Positions 21,847 through 31,580 of a stretch of 64,000 nucleotides of DNA are shown here, one piece after another. Source of the stretch: Tricholoma matsutake (Eukaryota; Basidiomycota; Agaricomycetes; Agaricales; Tricholomataceae); NCBI GenBank assembly GCA_026075535.2, contig AP026541.1:1054001-1118000 (forward strand). Reading direction: 5' to 3'. Numbering within the stretch: the first letter of the stretch is position 1; every line of letters begins with the position of its first letter. A program made the position numbers and the translations under genes. A model generated the notes under the pieces. That model saw nothing but the letters and a program-made list of their open reading frames with translations. It had not been told where the DNA came from and did no database searches.

Positions 21847-23449
21847 ACAACCAAAACATTGTGTTGTTGCAGCCAGACCTGTTCACCATTCAGGCACTGG
21901 AAGGCATCACACCCCAGGGCGAGGAGCGGGACATCCTACATGACATTCGTCGGGCAAACCGTAGCGGTTTACATGAGGATGTTGTCGCCTGAGCTGTTAA
22001 AGAACTGAGGAAGGGATCCACCCTTTCCTTGCATGCGGCAGAGTGGGCTGAAAAGGAGGACTTGTTGTATTTCAGGGACTGCATCTACGTTCCCAATGAC
22101 CCAGACCTTTGCTGGCACATCATATCCCAACACCATGACTCACAGATTGCTGGTCATCCTGGACGCTGGAAGACCTTGGAGCTCACCTCACAGAATTATT
22201 GGTGGCCACAAATGTCACAGCTCATTGGTCAGTATTGTCACACTTGTGACCTTTGCTTATGCACCAAGGTTCCTCGTCGCAAACCCATTGGCAAGCTACA
22301 CCCTCTTCCTGTTCCAGAGAGTCATTGGGATGTTGTCAGCGTCGACTTTGTGGTGGAGTTGCCAGAGTCGAATGGGTTTGATGCAGTGATGTGCACAGTT
22401 GATTCAGTGGGAAAACCTGCTCACTTCATTCCCACTCACACCATTGTCAGTGCCCTGGGTGCCGCCCAACTCTACCTCCACCATGTGTGGAAATTACATG
22501 GACTTCCTGGTGCTTTCCTCTCTGATCATGGCCCTCAGTTCATGGCAGAGTTCACTCGCGAGCTGTACCAACTCCTGGGTATCAAACTCCTTGCTTCGAC
22601 CACTTATCACCCACAAACCGACAGCCAGACTGAGCGAGTCAACCAGGAACTGGAGCAGTACATCTGCATCTTTGTCAATGAATGCCAGGACGATTGGGAC
22701 AATCTTCTCCCCTTGGCCAAGTTTGGATACAACAACCATGTCCATGCTTCCACTCAACAGACCCCTTTCCTCTTAGACACTGGACAGCATCCACGCATGG
22801 GATTTGAGCCTTGCCAAACTCCCTCACACATTGAGACAGTGAATGAGTTCACAGAATGCATGCGGGATAGCTTGGAGGAGGCAAAGGCGAAGGATGACAT
22901 GGCACACTTTTACAACCAACGCCATTCTCCGACCCCTCAGTACAAGGTTGGTGATTGAGTTTATCTTGACTCCAGTGACATCTCCACTACACATCCATCC
23001 AAGAAACTTGCTCATCGCTTCCTGGGACCTTTCCCCATTGTCAAGTGTGTTGGAATGCATGCCTATTGTCTATGCCTCCCAGCCTCCATGTCCAGACTCC
23101 ACCCAGTCTTCCATGTCATCAAACTCCTTCCAGCTCCCCCAGATCCATTCCTGGGACGCCATTCACACCCACCACCACTGCCTATGGTGATCGAGGGAGA
23201 ACCCCAATACAAAGTCGAGTCAATCTTGGACAGCCATTTGCATCAAGGAAAACTCCAGTATTTGGTGCATTGGAAGGGTTATGGGTATGAGGAGATCTCA
23301 TGGGTTGAAGAGTCTGATGTGAATGCCCCTCGGTTAGTCAAGGAATTCCACCGACAGCACACTGCTGCACCGTGTTGCATTCAAGTCATGGACTTTGGTC
23401 GTATGCGATTTTGGATGCATCGGGGCAATGCATCTTGGAGAGGGGGTGA
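21847..23449 (+). pseudogene. Gypsy-2 integrase with C-terminal chromodomain
   Basis: The H2C2 zinc region reads HHDSQIAGHPGRWKTLEL, NYWWP and CHTCDLC. The core has VVSVDFVVELP (D), LSDHGPQF (D) and QTERVNQELEQY (E). The GPF/Y-type domain KKLAHRFLGPFPIV follows, then a chromodomain at about 23210-23370 (YKVESILDSHLHQG, YLVHWKGYGYEEISWVEE). In fungal elements the chromodomain is thought to direct insertion to heterochromatin. TGA stops at 21990-21992 and 22956-22958 stand where Arg is expected. Confidence 0.92.
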
Positions 23450-23874
23450 TGTAAGGGGACTAGGGGGGTGCCCTGTGTGTTTCTCCTATTTTTTACATTT
23501 GTTCTATATTTTTCCTTGCTTCATTTCCTTTTATTCTTCATTTTCTATGATTTTTCCGGATTTTATTACTAATTTTCCCTTTCTATCATGTTTGTGCATG
23601 TTGACAGTTCTATATTTAGAGGCGGAGCACCCTTCCGACATCTACCCCTTGGTATGACATCATTCAGCGGCCTTGATCTGCCTATCTCCACCTTTTCTAT
23701 TTTTGGGTTATTATTTGATTTTTGTCATCTTCACATATACTGGGCATCGGCAAAGGGATCCTTAGAATTTTCTCTTTGGATTTCCCTTTGCTAGGTGTGT
23801 CCCCAATCCCTGTACTATGTAGTATCATTTTAACTTTGGATTTCCCTTTGCTAGAGGCTTAGGTTGCCCTTATA
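23450..23874 (+). repeat. Gypsy-2 3' LTR, 425 bp
   Basis: It matches the 5' LTR nearly base for base, starting TGTAAGGGGACTAGG and ending CCCTTATA. It has about 10 extra bases after GACAT at about 23659 that the 5' copy lacks. The target duplication GGAAG follows directly. Confidence 0.92.
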
Positions 23875-24049
23875 GGAAGCAAAATCTTTCATTTCACCAG
23901 TGAAGTGCTTTGATGTGCCTGAATCAATGATCCAGTCAGCACCTTTCTTACAATTTCTGTTTGCACACAAAATACATATATTAAGATATAGGTAATTCCA
24001 TGATACATTTAATAGCGGTAAAATTTCACATGAAAAGTTTGTATTAATC
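23875..24049 (-). pseudogene. Ty1/copia protease fragment
   Basis: The minus strand reads CKKGADWIIDSGTSKHFTG and EMKDFASYK. DWIIDSGTS is the copia aspartic protease active site. The upstream part (ILPLLNVSWNYLYLNICILC) ends TGCAAACAG and looks like an intron. It is continuous with the fragment at 17497-17861 across gypsy-2 and is cut upstream by Mutator-like element B. Confidence 0.85.
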
Positions 24050-24257
24050 AGTAATTTACACTCCTCCACCTATTCTGATCAGACTCACTGGAGTCCAGTG
24101 GATTCCAGTTATTCCAACTGGATTCCAGTGGATTCCGGTTATTCCGACCAGATTCTGGTTACTCCAGATGCTCAACTTAGAGTATATACTCTAATGGACA
24201 GTCAAATTTCAAGTCTTAAGTTGTCAAAGTGCCTACAAAATATATTTGTGCAGAGTA

Positions 24258-24343
24258 AGGATTGAACTCAAGACATCTTGATTAGAGTGATCACATGACA
24301 AACCAAACATGTGTGCTTAACCAGTTGAGCCACAGGAGAATTA
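24258..24343 (-). other. tRNA-like sequence at the left end of element B
   Basis: On the minus strand, GTGGCTCAACTGGTTAAGC (A-box-like) and, later, GAGTTCAATCC (B-box-like). It is related to the right-end sequence of element A (17026-17100) and points outward. Confidence 0.6.
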
Positions 24344-24699
24344 TTAGTTAGTAATATAATGTTTATTCATGACACTCTAATTTTTTTTAAGTAGTTAAGA
24401 TCAAATTTTTTTAATTAACCACATCCCTCACATTGAATGTGAAGGAGTGGGCATGATTGTGATTATATACATAAACAAAAAATCCTGCCTCTCACAGATG
24501 CGAGAGGGAGTTTTATTTATATACATAAAAAGCTAACCCCTCACACCGAACATGAGGGGGGAGGTAAAAACATGACGAAAAAAATCCCTCCCCCAGGCAA
24601 AATGGGGGAGGGGGGGCACAATACTAATAAATAATTAAAAGTACAAAAAAAATCCTTCCCCACACAAAGTGCGAGGGAGGGGGAGGGGACATGACCCCG

Positions 24700-25600
24700 C
24701 TGTTGTCTGTCCTTCCACCAACGATCCACCCCACGAGCAGTTGCTTGTGAGGCTGGGGGTGGGTGGTGTGTCATCGTTGTCTCCTGTCCCTGCACCTGGG
24801 CATCATTCCACCCATGTTCCACCCCACAAGCAGCTGCTCGTGAGGCTGGAGGTGGGTGGCTTGTCATTGTTTGTTGCCGTCATCCCCCATTTGGATTTCT
24901 GTCTTTTTTTTTTTGGGGGGGGGGGGAGGGGTTTGGGTGTGTCAGTGCAACATGGCGCATGTACAGGGGTTGGTGGGTGCTTACTAGGCAGGTATCCCCC
25001 TTCTATGGTCTCCTGGCATCCCTCTGCACCCACCTAGCCCATGTCGACAGCCTCACATCCCATTTGAATGGGGAGGAGGGGATCGGGTGGGTGTGGGTGT
25101 GGGTTACACATTTTTCTGTTGCATGTTTTCCATTGCAGCAGGTCATCCCCAGTAGTATATAGCCTAAAAAGCAATAAATTAAAATTAGTTGATTGATAAA
25201 AAGAAAAAGAAAAAAGAAAAAAACTTATCTATGGCCCAAATGACAATTGCTGTCGTTTGGGCCCGTGTTCCATCCAGTCGGCTCGTTTGAAGGTGGTGGT
25301 GATGGTGGCAGTGGGCATGGGAATGGTGGTGGTGGGTGCGCACACAGTGGTGGTGGGTGCGCACACAGTGGTGGTGGGTGCGCACACAGTGGTGGTGGGT
25401 GCGCACACAGTGGTGGTGGGTGCGCACACAGTGGTGGTGGGTGCGCACACAGTGGTGGTGGGTGCGCACACAGTGGTGGTGGGTGCGCACACAGTGGTGG
25501 TGGGTGCGCACACAGTGGTGGTGGTAGAGTGGAGAGGAGGAGGAGGCAGTGTTGGCGACAGTGGTGGTGGTGGTTGTGAGCTGGCAGTCACATGTCACAT
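24700..25600 (-). other. Cargo module of element B
   Basis: Read on the minus strand it has the same order as in element A: a His/Pro-coding CACCACCA tract (here the 21-bp minisatellite), the palindrome at 25233-25264 (ATGGCCCAAATGACA arm, TGTCGTTTGGGCCC arm), an intron-like T-rich stretch, and two GAGCAGCTGCTC-type palindromes near 24735 and 24828. A G-run of about 13 bases lies at about 24914. No intact protein can be defended. Confidence 0.45.
25328..25527. repeat. 21-bp minisatellite, about nine units
   Basis: The unit GTGGTGGTGGGTGCGCACACA repeats about nine times almost perfectly. Because 21 is a multiple of three, all six frames stay open and give artefactual heptad proteins. Each unit holds the palindrome GTGCGCAC in alternating purine-pyrimidine sequence, which could adopt Z-DNA. 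Confidence 0.9.
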
Positions 25601-25689
25601 GTCATGCAATATGCATGTGTGCATATTCTGTTAATGGCTGTAACTACGCACCTTGATTGGGTAATAAAATTATTAGATGTATGTAGATG

Positions 25690-25775
25690 AATAATGACCT
25701 GGTAGCTCAGTGGTTAAGCATGCTGTTATGTGTGCAGACCCAAGGTTGAGTGTTCAATTCTTGTTGCACATCGAA
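25690..25775 (+). other. tRNA-like sequence at the right end of element B
   Basis: TGGTAGCTCAGTGGTTAAGC is a near-consensus A box and GTGTTCAATTC a B box about 45 nt downstream. It points outward to the right terminus. The same sequence, inverted, is at 63035-63106 in element C. Confidence 0.65.
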
Positions 25776-26039
25776 ATTTTATTTGGGAAAGCACATGCAT
25801 TCCGGTTATTCCAGTTATGCTAGTGCCATGCATCCGGTTGATCTGACTGTTCCAGGTAAAAATGAGTCCAGGTAGATTCCAGGGATTCCAGAGGTAAAAT
25901 TGACCCCCCAGTCCAACCAGAATTATGAATTGTGAGAAAAATATATGTAAATGGAATTCCCCAGAATTCTGGAAATTCCAATCAGAATGGGCATTCCGAC
26001 TGGAATCCGACCAGAATAGGTGGAGGAGTGTAATGTACT

Positions 26040-26665
26040 CATATTAATTGGAATATTAATCTTAGTGCTTGTGGCAGGGAAAAGGACTGACCTGTCATCA
26101 TATTCACCAGTTTCAAGTGGTTCATCGATGAGCATCTCATTGACGGCCTTCCACACTGCTTTGTCAGAGACTGGAGGCTCTGATCTGAGGGAGACGGTAT
26201 TGTCTTCGACCTCCATGATCCTAGGCTCTTCCGGTTCTTCTGGTTTGATCCTCCTTCTCTTACCTTCTCACACTATCAGGTGCTCTTCCAGTGGTCACAG
26301 ATTTTTTGTGGTGTGCGGAAGTTGCATTTGCTTGAGGGTGTCTCAAGCTTGCTGATATTCAGCATAAACTGAATGAGAGGTAGAGGCCATGCCCATATAT
26401 GTCTGTGCAGGCAGTTGGCAGCAAGGGTCCCTTGTGGGAGTGTGGTCACACTGTTTGATGCACTGAATGAGCTGCATCAGTGGTATGATGGTGCCATTAC
26501 TATTTATGGTGGTAAAGGCTTTGGAGGCAAGGTGGGTATGCTTCTCTTTGGGCTTATCCTCTTAAGTCTTTCTGTTCCCACATCATCCACACTTTCGGGA
26601 TGACTCTCCATTGTTGTCTTGCACTTCTTGGGGCTGCCACTTGGGGTTGTTGCCCTTGCACTTGA
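26040..26665 (-). pseudogene. Unassigned protein remnant with three TGA codons
   Basis: Read on the minus strand, one frame joins STSHSVYAEYQQA, DTLKQMQLPHTTKNL, PLEEHLIV, EGKRRRIKPEEPEEPRIMEV and SEPPVSDKAVWKAVNEMLID. The only interruptions between these blocks are TGA codons, as in nearby decayed genes. I do not recognise it. It could be the upstream part of the copia element, because element B's target repeats suggest contiguity with the protease, or a different gene. The stretch nearest 26665 is too worn to read. Confidence 0.35.
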
Positions 26666-27442
26666 CCTGACCCACTATTTCTTTTTTTTTTTTTTTTTTG
26701 GTAACCGGTTTGAGCCCAAAGCCCATGGTCAACTCTGACTATGCATAAGATGCGTGTCTAGGAGGACACCAGCCAAAAAGAATGCTTTTATGCACACCAC
26801 TAATGCATCAGCAAAACCGCATTAAGTATACCTACGAATGCCTTGCGCTACATACATACAAAACATGGTCATTTGTGGAAAACGTGGGTGACCTATGGAT
26901 TTGAATAGCTCACAATGATTACTTGACCAACAAGTGACATGTTGGCAAATTTCGGCCCAACATTGAGGTAAGTTGGTGACCAAATGGGAAGGTGGCAAAC
27001 TTGGCTACAACATTTCGAAAACATGGGATTAAGTTTTCAACCTAGTCCCATGTATGAGAAGAAGGCATCTCAATGGAGAGGATTTCATTTCTTCTTAATA
27101 TTCAATACAGATTGTTTCGAAGCAATTTCATTGGCACAATAGTTACTACAGGTAAGACAGGTGGGGATCATCGTAAGTGGTCAGAGGTGTCCAATCAGCA
27201 AAAGAGAGCATCGAGAACAGTGAGCACAGCAGGTTGAGCAAAGAAAAAGCCTAGCATGAGCAATCATGAGTGAAGCAGAGAATCATCGAGGACAAGCAAA
27301 GCAAAGAGATCAAGACAAATTTGTTGTATCGTAGGGATTTGCAGGGGCAAGCATCGAGGAGTCCAGGAAAGCGAGAATAATAACCTGTAAAGCCGCATGA
27401 GATGAATATGACGGTGATACAACCATCACAACTTACCTGCAC

Positions 27443-27733
27443 TCAGTCACTCTCTGGCTCCATCGGGCTCTCATCCAAATCCTTGTTGTGGCCCTTACCC
27501 CTGGAGCTAGACACCGATCTCTTCTTCTGTTGTTTGCCGCCTTCAGGCTCTGTCTCGGGCTCCGTCGCACTCTCATCCAAGTCCTTGCTGTGGCCCCTAC
27601 CCTTGGAGTTAGACACTGATCTCTTCTTCCGTTGTTTGTGGCCTTCAGGTTCCGTCTTGGGCTCCATTGCGCTCTCGTCCAAATCCTTGTTGTGGCCCTT
27701 ACCCCTGGAATTACGAGAGTGAGACCTACTCGG
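27443..27733 (-). repeat. 99-bp coding repeat (33 residues), nearly three units
   Basis: Within the DUF6698-like C-terminus the block KGHNKDLDESAMEP and KKRSVS recurs three times with a 33-residue period, the last copy partial. The repeats stay in frame and differ mainly by conservative changes. Confidence 0.75.
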
Positions 27734-29430
27734 TGATGAGACTGTATTCCGTGCATCACGTTCGTTATTGGATTGGATGGGGCCAGGAGACGATGCGGTT
27801 TGGTGTTCCTTCCATGAAGTTCCGGTGGCAGCCTTCTTTGCCACTTTTTGTGCCTTGCGCTTTGCCAGGAGTGCATCAAGGCTCGAACTGCGGACAGGGG
27901 CAGTAGGCTCTGTAGCTGATTTATTGTCGAATACTTGCCTAGAAAGAGTATCAGTGCAAAACAATGAGAGAGCAGTGATGAACGCACATAGTGAACCATG
28001 CAATGGTTCCCTTTGCCCACTGTCTCGTCTCCTCATCGTTGTTTTCATCTTCATCTTCACCTTCATTGTCATCACCCTCGCCATCATCCTTGAGGCAGAT
28101 ATCAATCCCAAATGCTCACATCAGAGCGCTGTAAAACTCCTCAGCATTCCAATTTCCATCTCCAAGACGCCAGTCATCTGAGGCACTGAGACACCATCAG
28201 AGCTATATGAAAAAAACATCATTAGCGAGGTATCCTACACTAACAGAGAACCTACCTGGGTCACAGCATAAGCGATCGAACCTGCCGTAGGTTTCTTCAT
28301 GTTGTTTTTTTGGGCCTGACCCCTCTTCGCTTTGCTGCCACCTGGCCCATCCTTCAGAGCAGTCAACGGCCCAATGAAAATGTGTTTGAAAAACTAGATG
28401 AGTAATTAACGTCATAGTTAAGTAATAACCAAAATTGAAAAACATACCGCAACTAAGAGATCACTTTGCATAAGTCTGGAACTAGGGTCTTCTTTGTCAA
28501 TCAGCGCTTTGTCGTAGAGGCACACCGGAAAGTCCGTGCTATGGACTTTTATTGAGCCATTCACCAATTTGTTGCGAAACCTGTAAATGTAGTCAGCATG
28601 AAGGCAAACAAGTAAGATGCCACACCTTTCTGGATCTTTGTCAAATGATGCCAGAAAGTCAATAGGGCAGAGAAGTCGGGCAAGCATGGGATGGTTGAAA
28701 CCTTGAACATTGGCCTTGGGCTGTTGGGCAAGGATCGCTGGATCAAATGGCCCACACTTCGCGCTGACATATTCCAGGCCATCTGATAGTAAGCTGTTGG
28801 AATTGTCCGAGTGCACTCCTCACGATGCATTTTTTAACTGCCGAGATGTGACTATATGCATGCAAATGAGGAGGGAATGCGTACCAGACTAATCATTTCC
28901 TTCTCATACTTGGCCTTCCTCTTCATTTTCTTGATATCCTTTGCGAATCACGGGTATTTCTTGTGTAGTCCATGGTAAATGTCCAGTTCGATCTGGTATC
29001 GTTCCATGAACCTGGAATGAAAGGGCAAGTGAGTAAGATAAATATATTTATGACACAATACATACCGATTATTGTCGTCATAATCCTTAGCATCTGCCTT
29101 GAGTCCAACATCCAGAACGGTGTACCAGGATACAAACAGGTGTTCACTGCGAATGATCCACCTTGCAAAATCCTTAAAATCCACAAAGGAGTCCTTCTCT
29201 GCATCCAGCCTAACAGTAATTAATGTACAAGCAAGAATGGAATGAGACGATACTTACTTTTGGTGCTTTTTACTACCTTTATCTTTGTCAGCAGCACTCT
29301 TCCATTTCTTGCTGTTTGTATTGTGAGATGAGGATTGTGAGGATGACTTGGATCTGGAGGATGGAATAGAATGAGAAGATGAGGATGGAATAAGGGGGAG
29401 ATAGTGGTGGGAGGGAAGAAAAAGACGACG
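27443..29430 (-). pseudogene. DUF6698-like fungal protein, multi-exon
   Basis: About seven exons can be read with GT...AG introns. A Ser-rich N-terminus (SKSSSQSSSHN) leads to FKDFARWIIRSEHLFVSWY, then MERYQIELDIYHGL. The conserved core follows: GLEYVSAKCGPFDPAIL, RFRNKLVNGSIKVHSTDFP, DKALIDKEDPSSRLMQSDLL, VFKHIFIGPLTALK, SIAYAVTQ, WCLSASDDWRLGDGNWNAEEF, and WAKGTIAWFTM. This order fits DUF6698, a family of unknown function common in Agaricomycetes. The C-terminus is a basic, Ser-rich tail with a 33-residue repeat. TGA codons at 28948-28950, 28196-28198 and 28116-28118, all at expected Arg positions, mark it as a pseudogene. Confidence 0.6.
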
Positions 29431-29542
29431 CGCCCTGCGATTCCTTCAAGATTCCTGGTCACGTGCCTCACGCATTTGTTTATTGATTGATCAAGTAGCT
29501 GACCGTCGACGATCAAGTAGTAACCGACCGTCGACAATCAAC

Positions 29543-30805
29543 ATGGTCTGCTGTGCCTGTGGGCATACTTTCCGAGATGATGGTACTCTAGGGAGGCACC
29601 ATTCTAACTGTCAAGCAGCATGCAAGTGGACCTTGGATCTTGTTGGGAAGCGAGAGGAGGCTGTAAAATGTAGGAAGGCAGAGAAAAATCTGGTGCCAGT
29701 TGAGGTGAGTAATAAGTTCTGAATACTGCAGTTAGGATCTAATGACTCTGTACAGGTTGAAGAAATCCCTATGGATGTCGAGGAGCCTCAGATTGACCCT
29801 CCTACCCCAACAGCAACTCAAAGTCATCCAGAGGTGCTGCCAACCTGGTCTGGTCATCGCAGGTTCCTGCCGAATCGTTTTGAGGATTTTGTGCCATCAT
29901 CCCGCACAGCTGTCCCCCATGTTCCCGAACCTGTGCGAGATTGTAACCCACCTGCTGGCACTCACTCCCCATCCCCATCCCCATCTCCTTCGGTACATAT
30001 GCATGAACCCATCTTATTTAGAACAGAATGTGATAACTTTGGATTATATCGTGAATACATAACCTTCCCCACTACCGATCCTGAGGCTGATCAAGATCTA
30101 GATGACATCTATGACATTCCTGGAAAACCATCAACAGAATCTGGACAACACTGGTGGACCGGCATGGGTGCAATGTTCAATGCTGCCACCGAGAACATTT
30201 ACCATCTGTTTCTCAATGCGACGGTGTGCCGGTTGATGAACTGGTTCTATTCTGGTTCAAACCAAAAGTCCATTGCAGAGCTGGACCATCTCGTTAAGGA
30301 GGTCCTTGTTCAGGATGACTTCGATGTCAGTGATCTCGAGGGTTTCAGTGTGGCTCGAGAGCTGCGCCGCCTTGATACGATGGAGGACAAAGCTGCGTTT
30401 TCAGGAGAGGCTGGTTGGAAGGAATCTTCTGTGAAGATTCATTTACCTGTTGATAAGCAAAAGCTCAAGGAAGCGGTTGCTCCGATGTTTGAGATACCTG
30501 GTGTTTGGCATTGTGACCTGTTGGAGGTCATTCGTACTGCATTCGAGGACACGAAGGTGCAATTTTATCATTTGACGCTGTTTCATCTTTTCTGGAAACC
30601 TACTCCCGATAGCGAGCCGGAGCGAGTCATGACGGATCTGTACAACTCGGACGCTTTCTTACAGGAGCATGAAAAACTGCAGCAACAACTACCAGTGACT
30701 GGTAGTGTGGGACTCCACTGTCTTTCAGCAATACCCACTAAACTCTTCGGAGGGATCAGGGTTCGAACCAAGAGTGCAAGGGTATGTCCCCCTGAAATGA
30801 GATGA
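29543..30805 (+). pseudogene. Plavaka-type transposase, N-terminal fragment
   Basis: Exon 1 (ATG 29543 to 29704) encodes a C2H2-like finger CACGHTFRDDGTLGRHHSNC. After an intron at 29705-29755 (GTGAGT...TACAG), exon 2 gives the acidic/Pro linker, TECDNFGLYREYITFPTTDP, the TVCRLMNWFYSGSNQKS segment, GEAGWKESSVKIHLP, and YNSDAFLQEHEKLQQ. This matches the N-terminal half of Plavaka-type transposases of basidiomycetes. It is cut at about 30690 before any catalytic region. The last 37 codons are read-through into the tRNA-like head. It starts about 110 bp from the divergent DUF6698-like gene. Confidence 0.6.
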
Positions 30806-30834
30806 TGGAGTTAACCATTGAGCCATCTCGCCCC
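30750..30834 (-). other. tRNA-like head of the retroposed segment
   Basis: On the minus strand it starts GGGGCGAGATGGCTCAATGG (A box TGGCTCAATGG) and has a consensus B box GGTTCGAACCC about 50 nt later. Acceptor and T-stem pairing are incomplete, so it reads as a Pol III promoter of a SINE rather than a tRNA gene. Confidence 0.65.
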
Positions 30835-30851
30835 TTGCCTGACCCACTATT

Positions 30852-31580
30852 ATAAGACTGGGTTTGTGGGAAGATCAGGTGATTCAAACCCCTGAAAAGT
30901 CACCCCAACCATCGACGACCTCTGCATCTTCCTCATGCCCTGGCTGGACCCATAAAATTGCCATAGGTGCATTTCTATGATGTATATGGACTTCATTGGC
31001 AATTTTTGAGGCTTTCCTAGGGGCCAGAGCAAAGAAGAATCCAGTTCCGTGGGGGGGGAGGGGTAAAGTAGCTCCTTGGCTCATCAATTCCTATGTCGTT
31101 CGCAACATTCAGTCTCCAATATACAGGAAGAAGCGGTGGTGCTGGTGTCCCTTCAGAAACAACTCGATAGGCACAACCCCATCCTGACACCTGCCTGTCA
31201 TAGATTCCAGCCAAGGCAGTCTGGCCCGGGGTCCGGAAGGTGGGGAAAGCTGATGATGCTTCCAAAGTTCCAGCTTGCCTCCAGTGAGGGCACATCCTAT
31301 GTTCCCCGTCGTCACCAATGTTGTCTAGTTCGGGAGAGCCTTCTTAGCGCATTGCCATAATATGCGCCGAGAATAATATATGTCCGACACGAACAAGACA
31401 CGAATACTACTCGAATGGCAGTGTAAAAAATGAAAATCTACTACAAATATACAAGTTGCAGTTAATTCAGAAAAACTGCAGGTTAGAGATGTAAACACCC
31501 AAACTAGTACGCAAGTAAAGAAGGGCCCCTAACGTAGTCGCTAGATGGATGCCAATAGATTTACAAATCCTACTCGGCCT
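30852..31580. other. No confident gene
   Basis: On the minus strand some frames look protein-like (WLESMTGRCQDGVVPIE, VANDIGIDEPRSYF) but are short and shift frame, and I recognise none. Bases 31360-31580 probably include the 3' untranslated region of the gene at 31581-32817. Confidence 0.35.

Larger units (their letters stand above)
17862..23874 (+). mobile_element. Gypsy-2: full-length Ty3/gypsy chromovirus, 6013 bp
   Basis: Both LTRs, gag, protease, reverse transcriptase, RNase H, integrase and a chromodomain are present in the Ty3/gypsy order. A perfect 5-bp target duplication GGAAG flanks it (17857-17861 and 23875-23879). It sits inside the copia protease region, and the copia frame (KDFAS to YEPL) reads through one copy of GGAAG. 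Its polyprotein is broken by TGA codons and frameshifts, so it cannot move on its own. Confidence 0.93.
24050..26039. mobile_element. Mutator-like element B, 1990 bp (inverted relative to A)
   Basis: Ends are AGTAATTTACACTCCTCC and, on the right, a complement reading AGTACATTACACTCCTCC. Flanks TGTATTAATC (24040-24049) and CATATTAATT (26040-26049) match at 7 of 10 positions, an aged 9-10-bp duplication. Terminal tracts are rich in GATTCC-type repeats. Cargo and tRNA-like sequences are arranged as in element A but inverted. No transposase is seen. Confidence 0.72.
26680..30837 (-). mobile_element. Retroposed segment with 14-bp flanking repeats, oligo-T and a tRNA-like head
   Basis: CCTGACCCACTATT occurs exactly at 26666-26679 and 30838-30851. 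Just inside the left copy is a run of about 18 T (an A tail on the minus strand). Just inside the right copy, on the minus strand, is a tRNA-like 5' end. Long target duplications plus an A tail are hallmarks of LINE-driven retroposition, and the head suggests a SINE. At 4.2 kb it is too long for a SINE, so the DUF6698/Plavaka stretch probably inserted later into it. The internal junctions are not resolved. Confidence 0.55.

Noticed and set aside
25247..25598. Long overlapping frames in all six readings
   Set aside because: They are artefacts of a 21-bp repeat, whose period keeps every frame open.
26796..30709. CACTA-type terminal repeats around the DUF6698/Plavaka segment
   Set aside because: CACTAATGC at 26796 and the complement CACTACCAG at 30709 share little beyond CACTA, and no 2-4-bp target duplication is visible. 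Kept only as a candidate.
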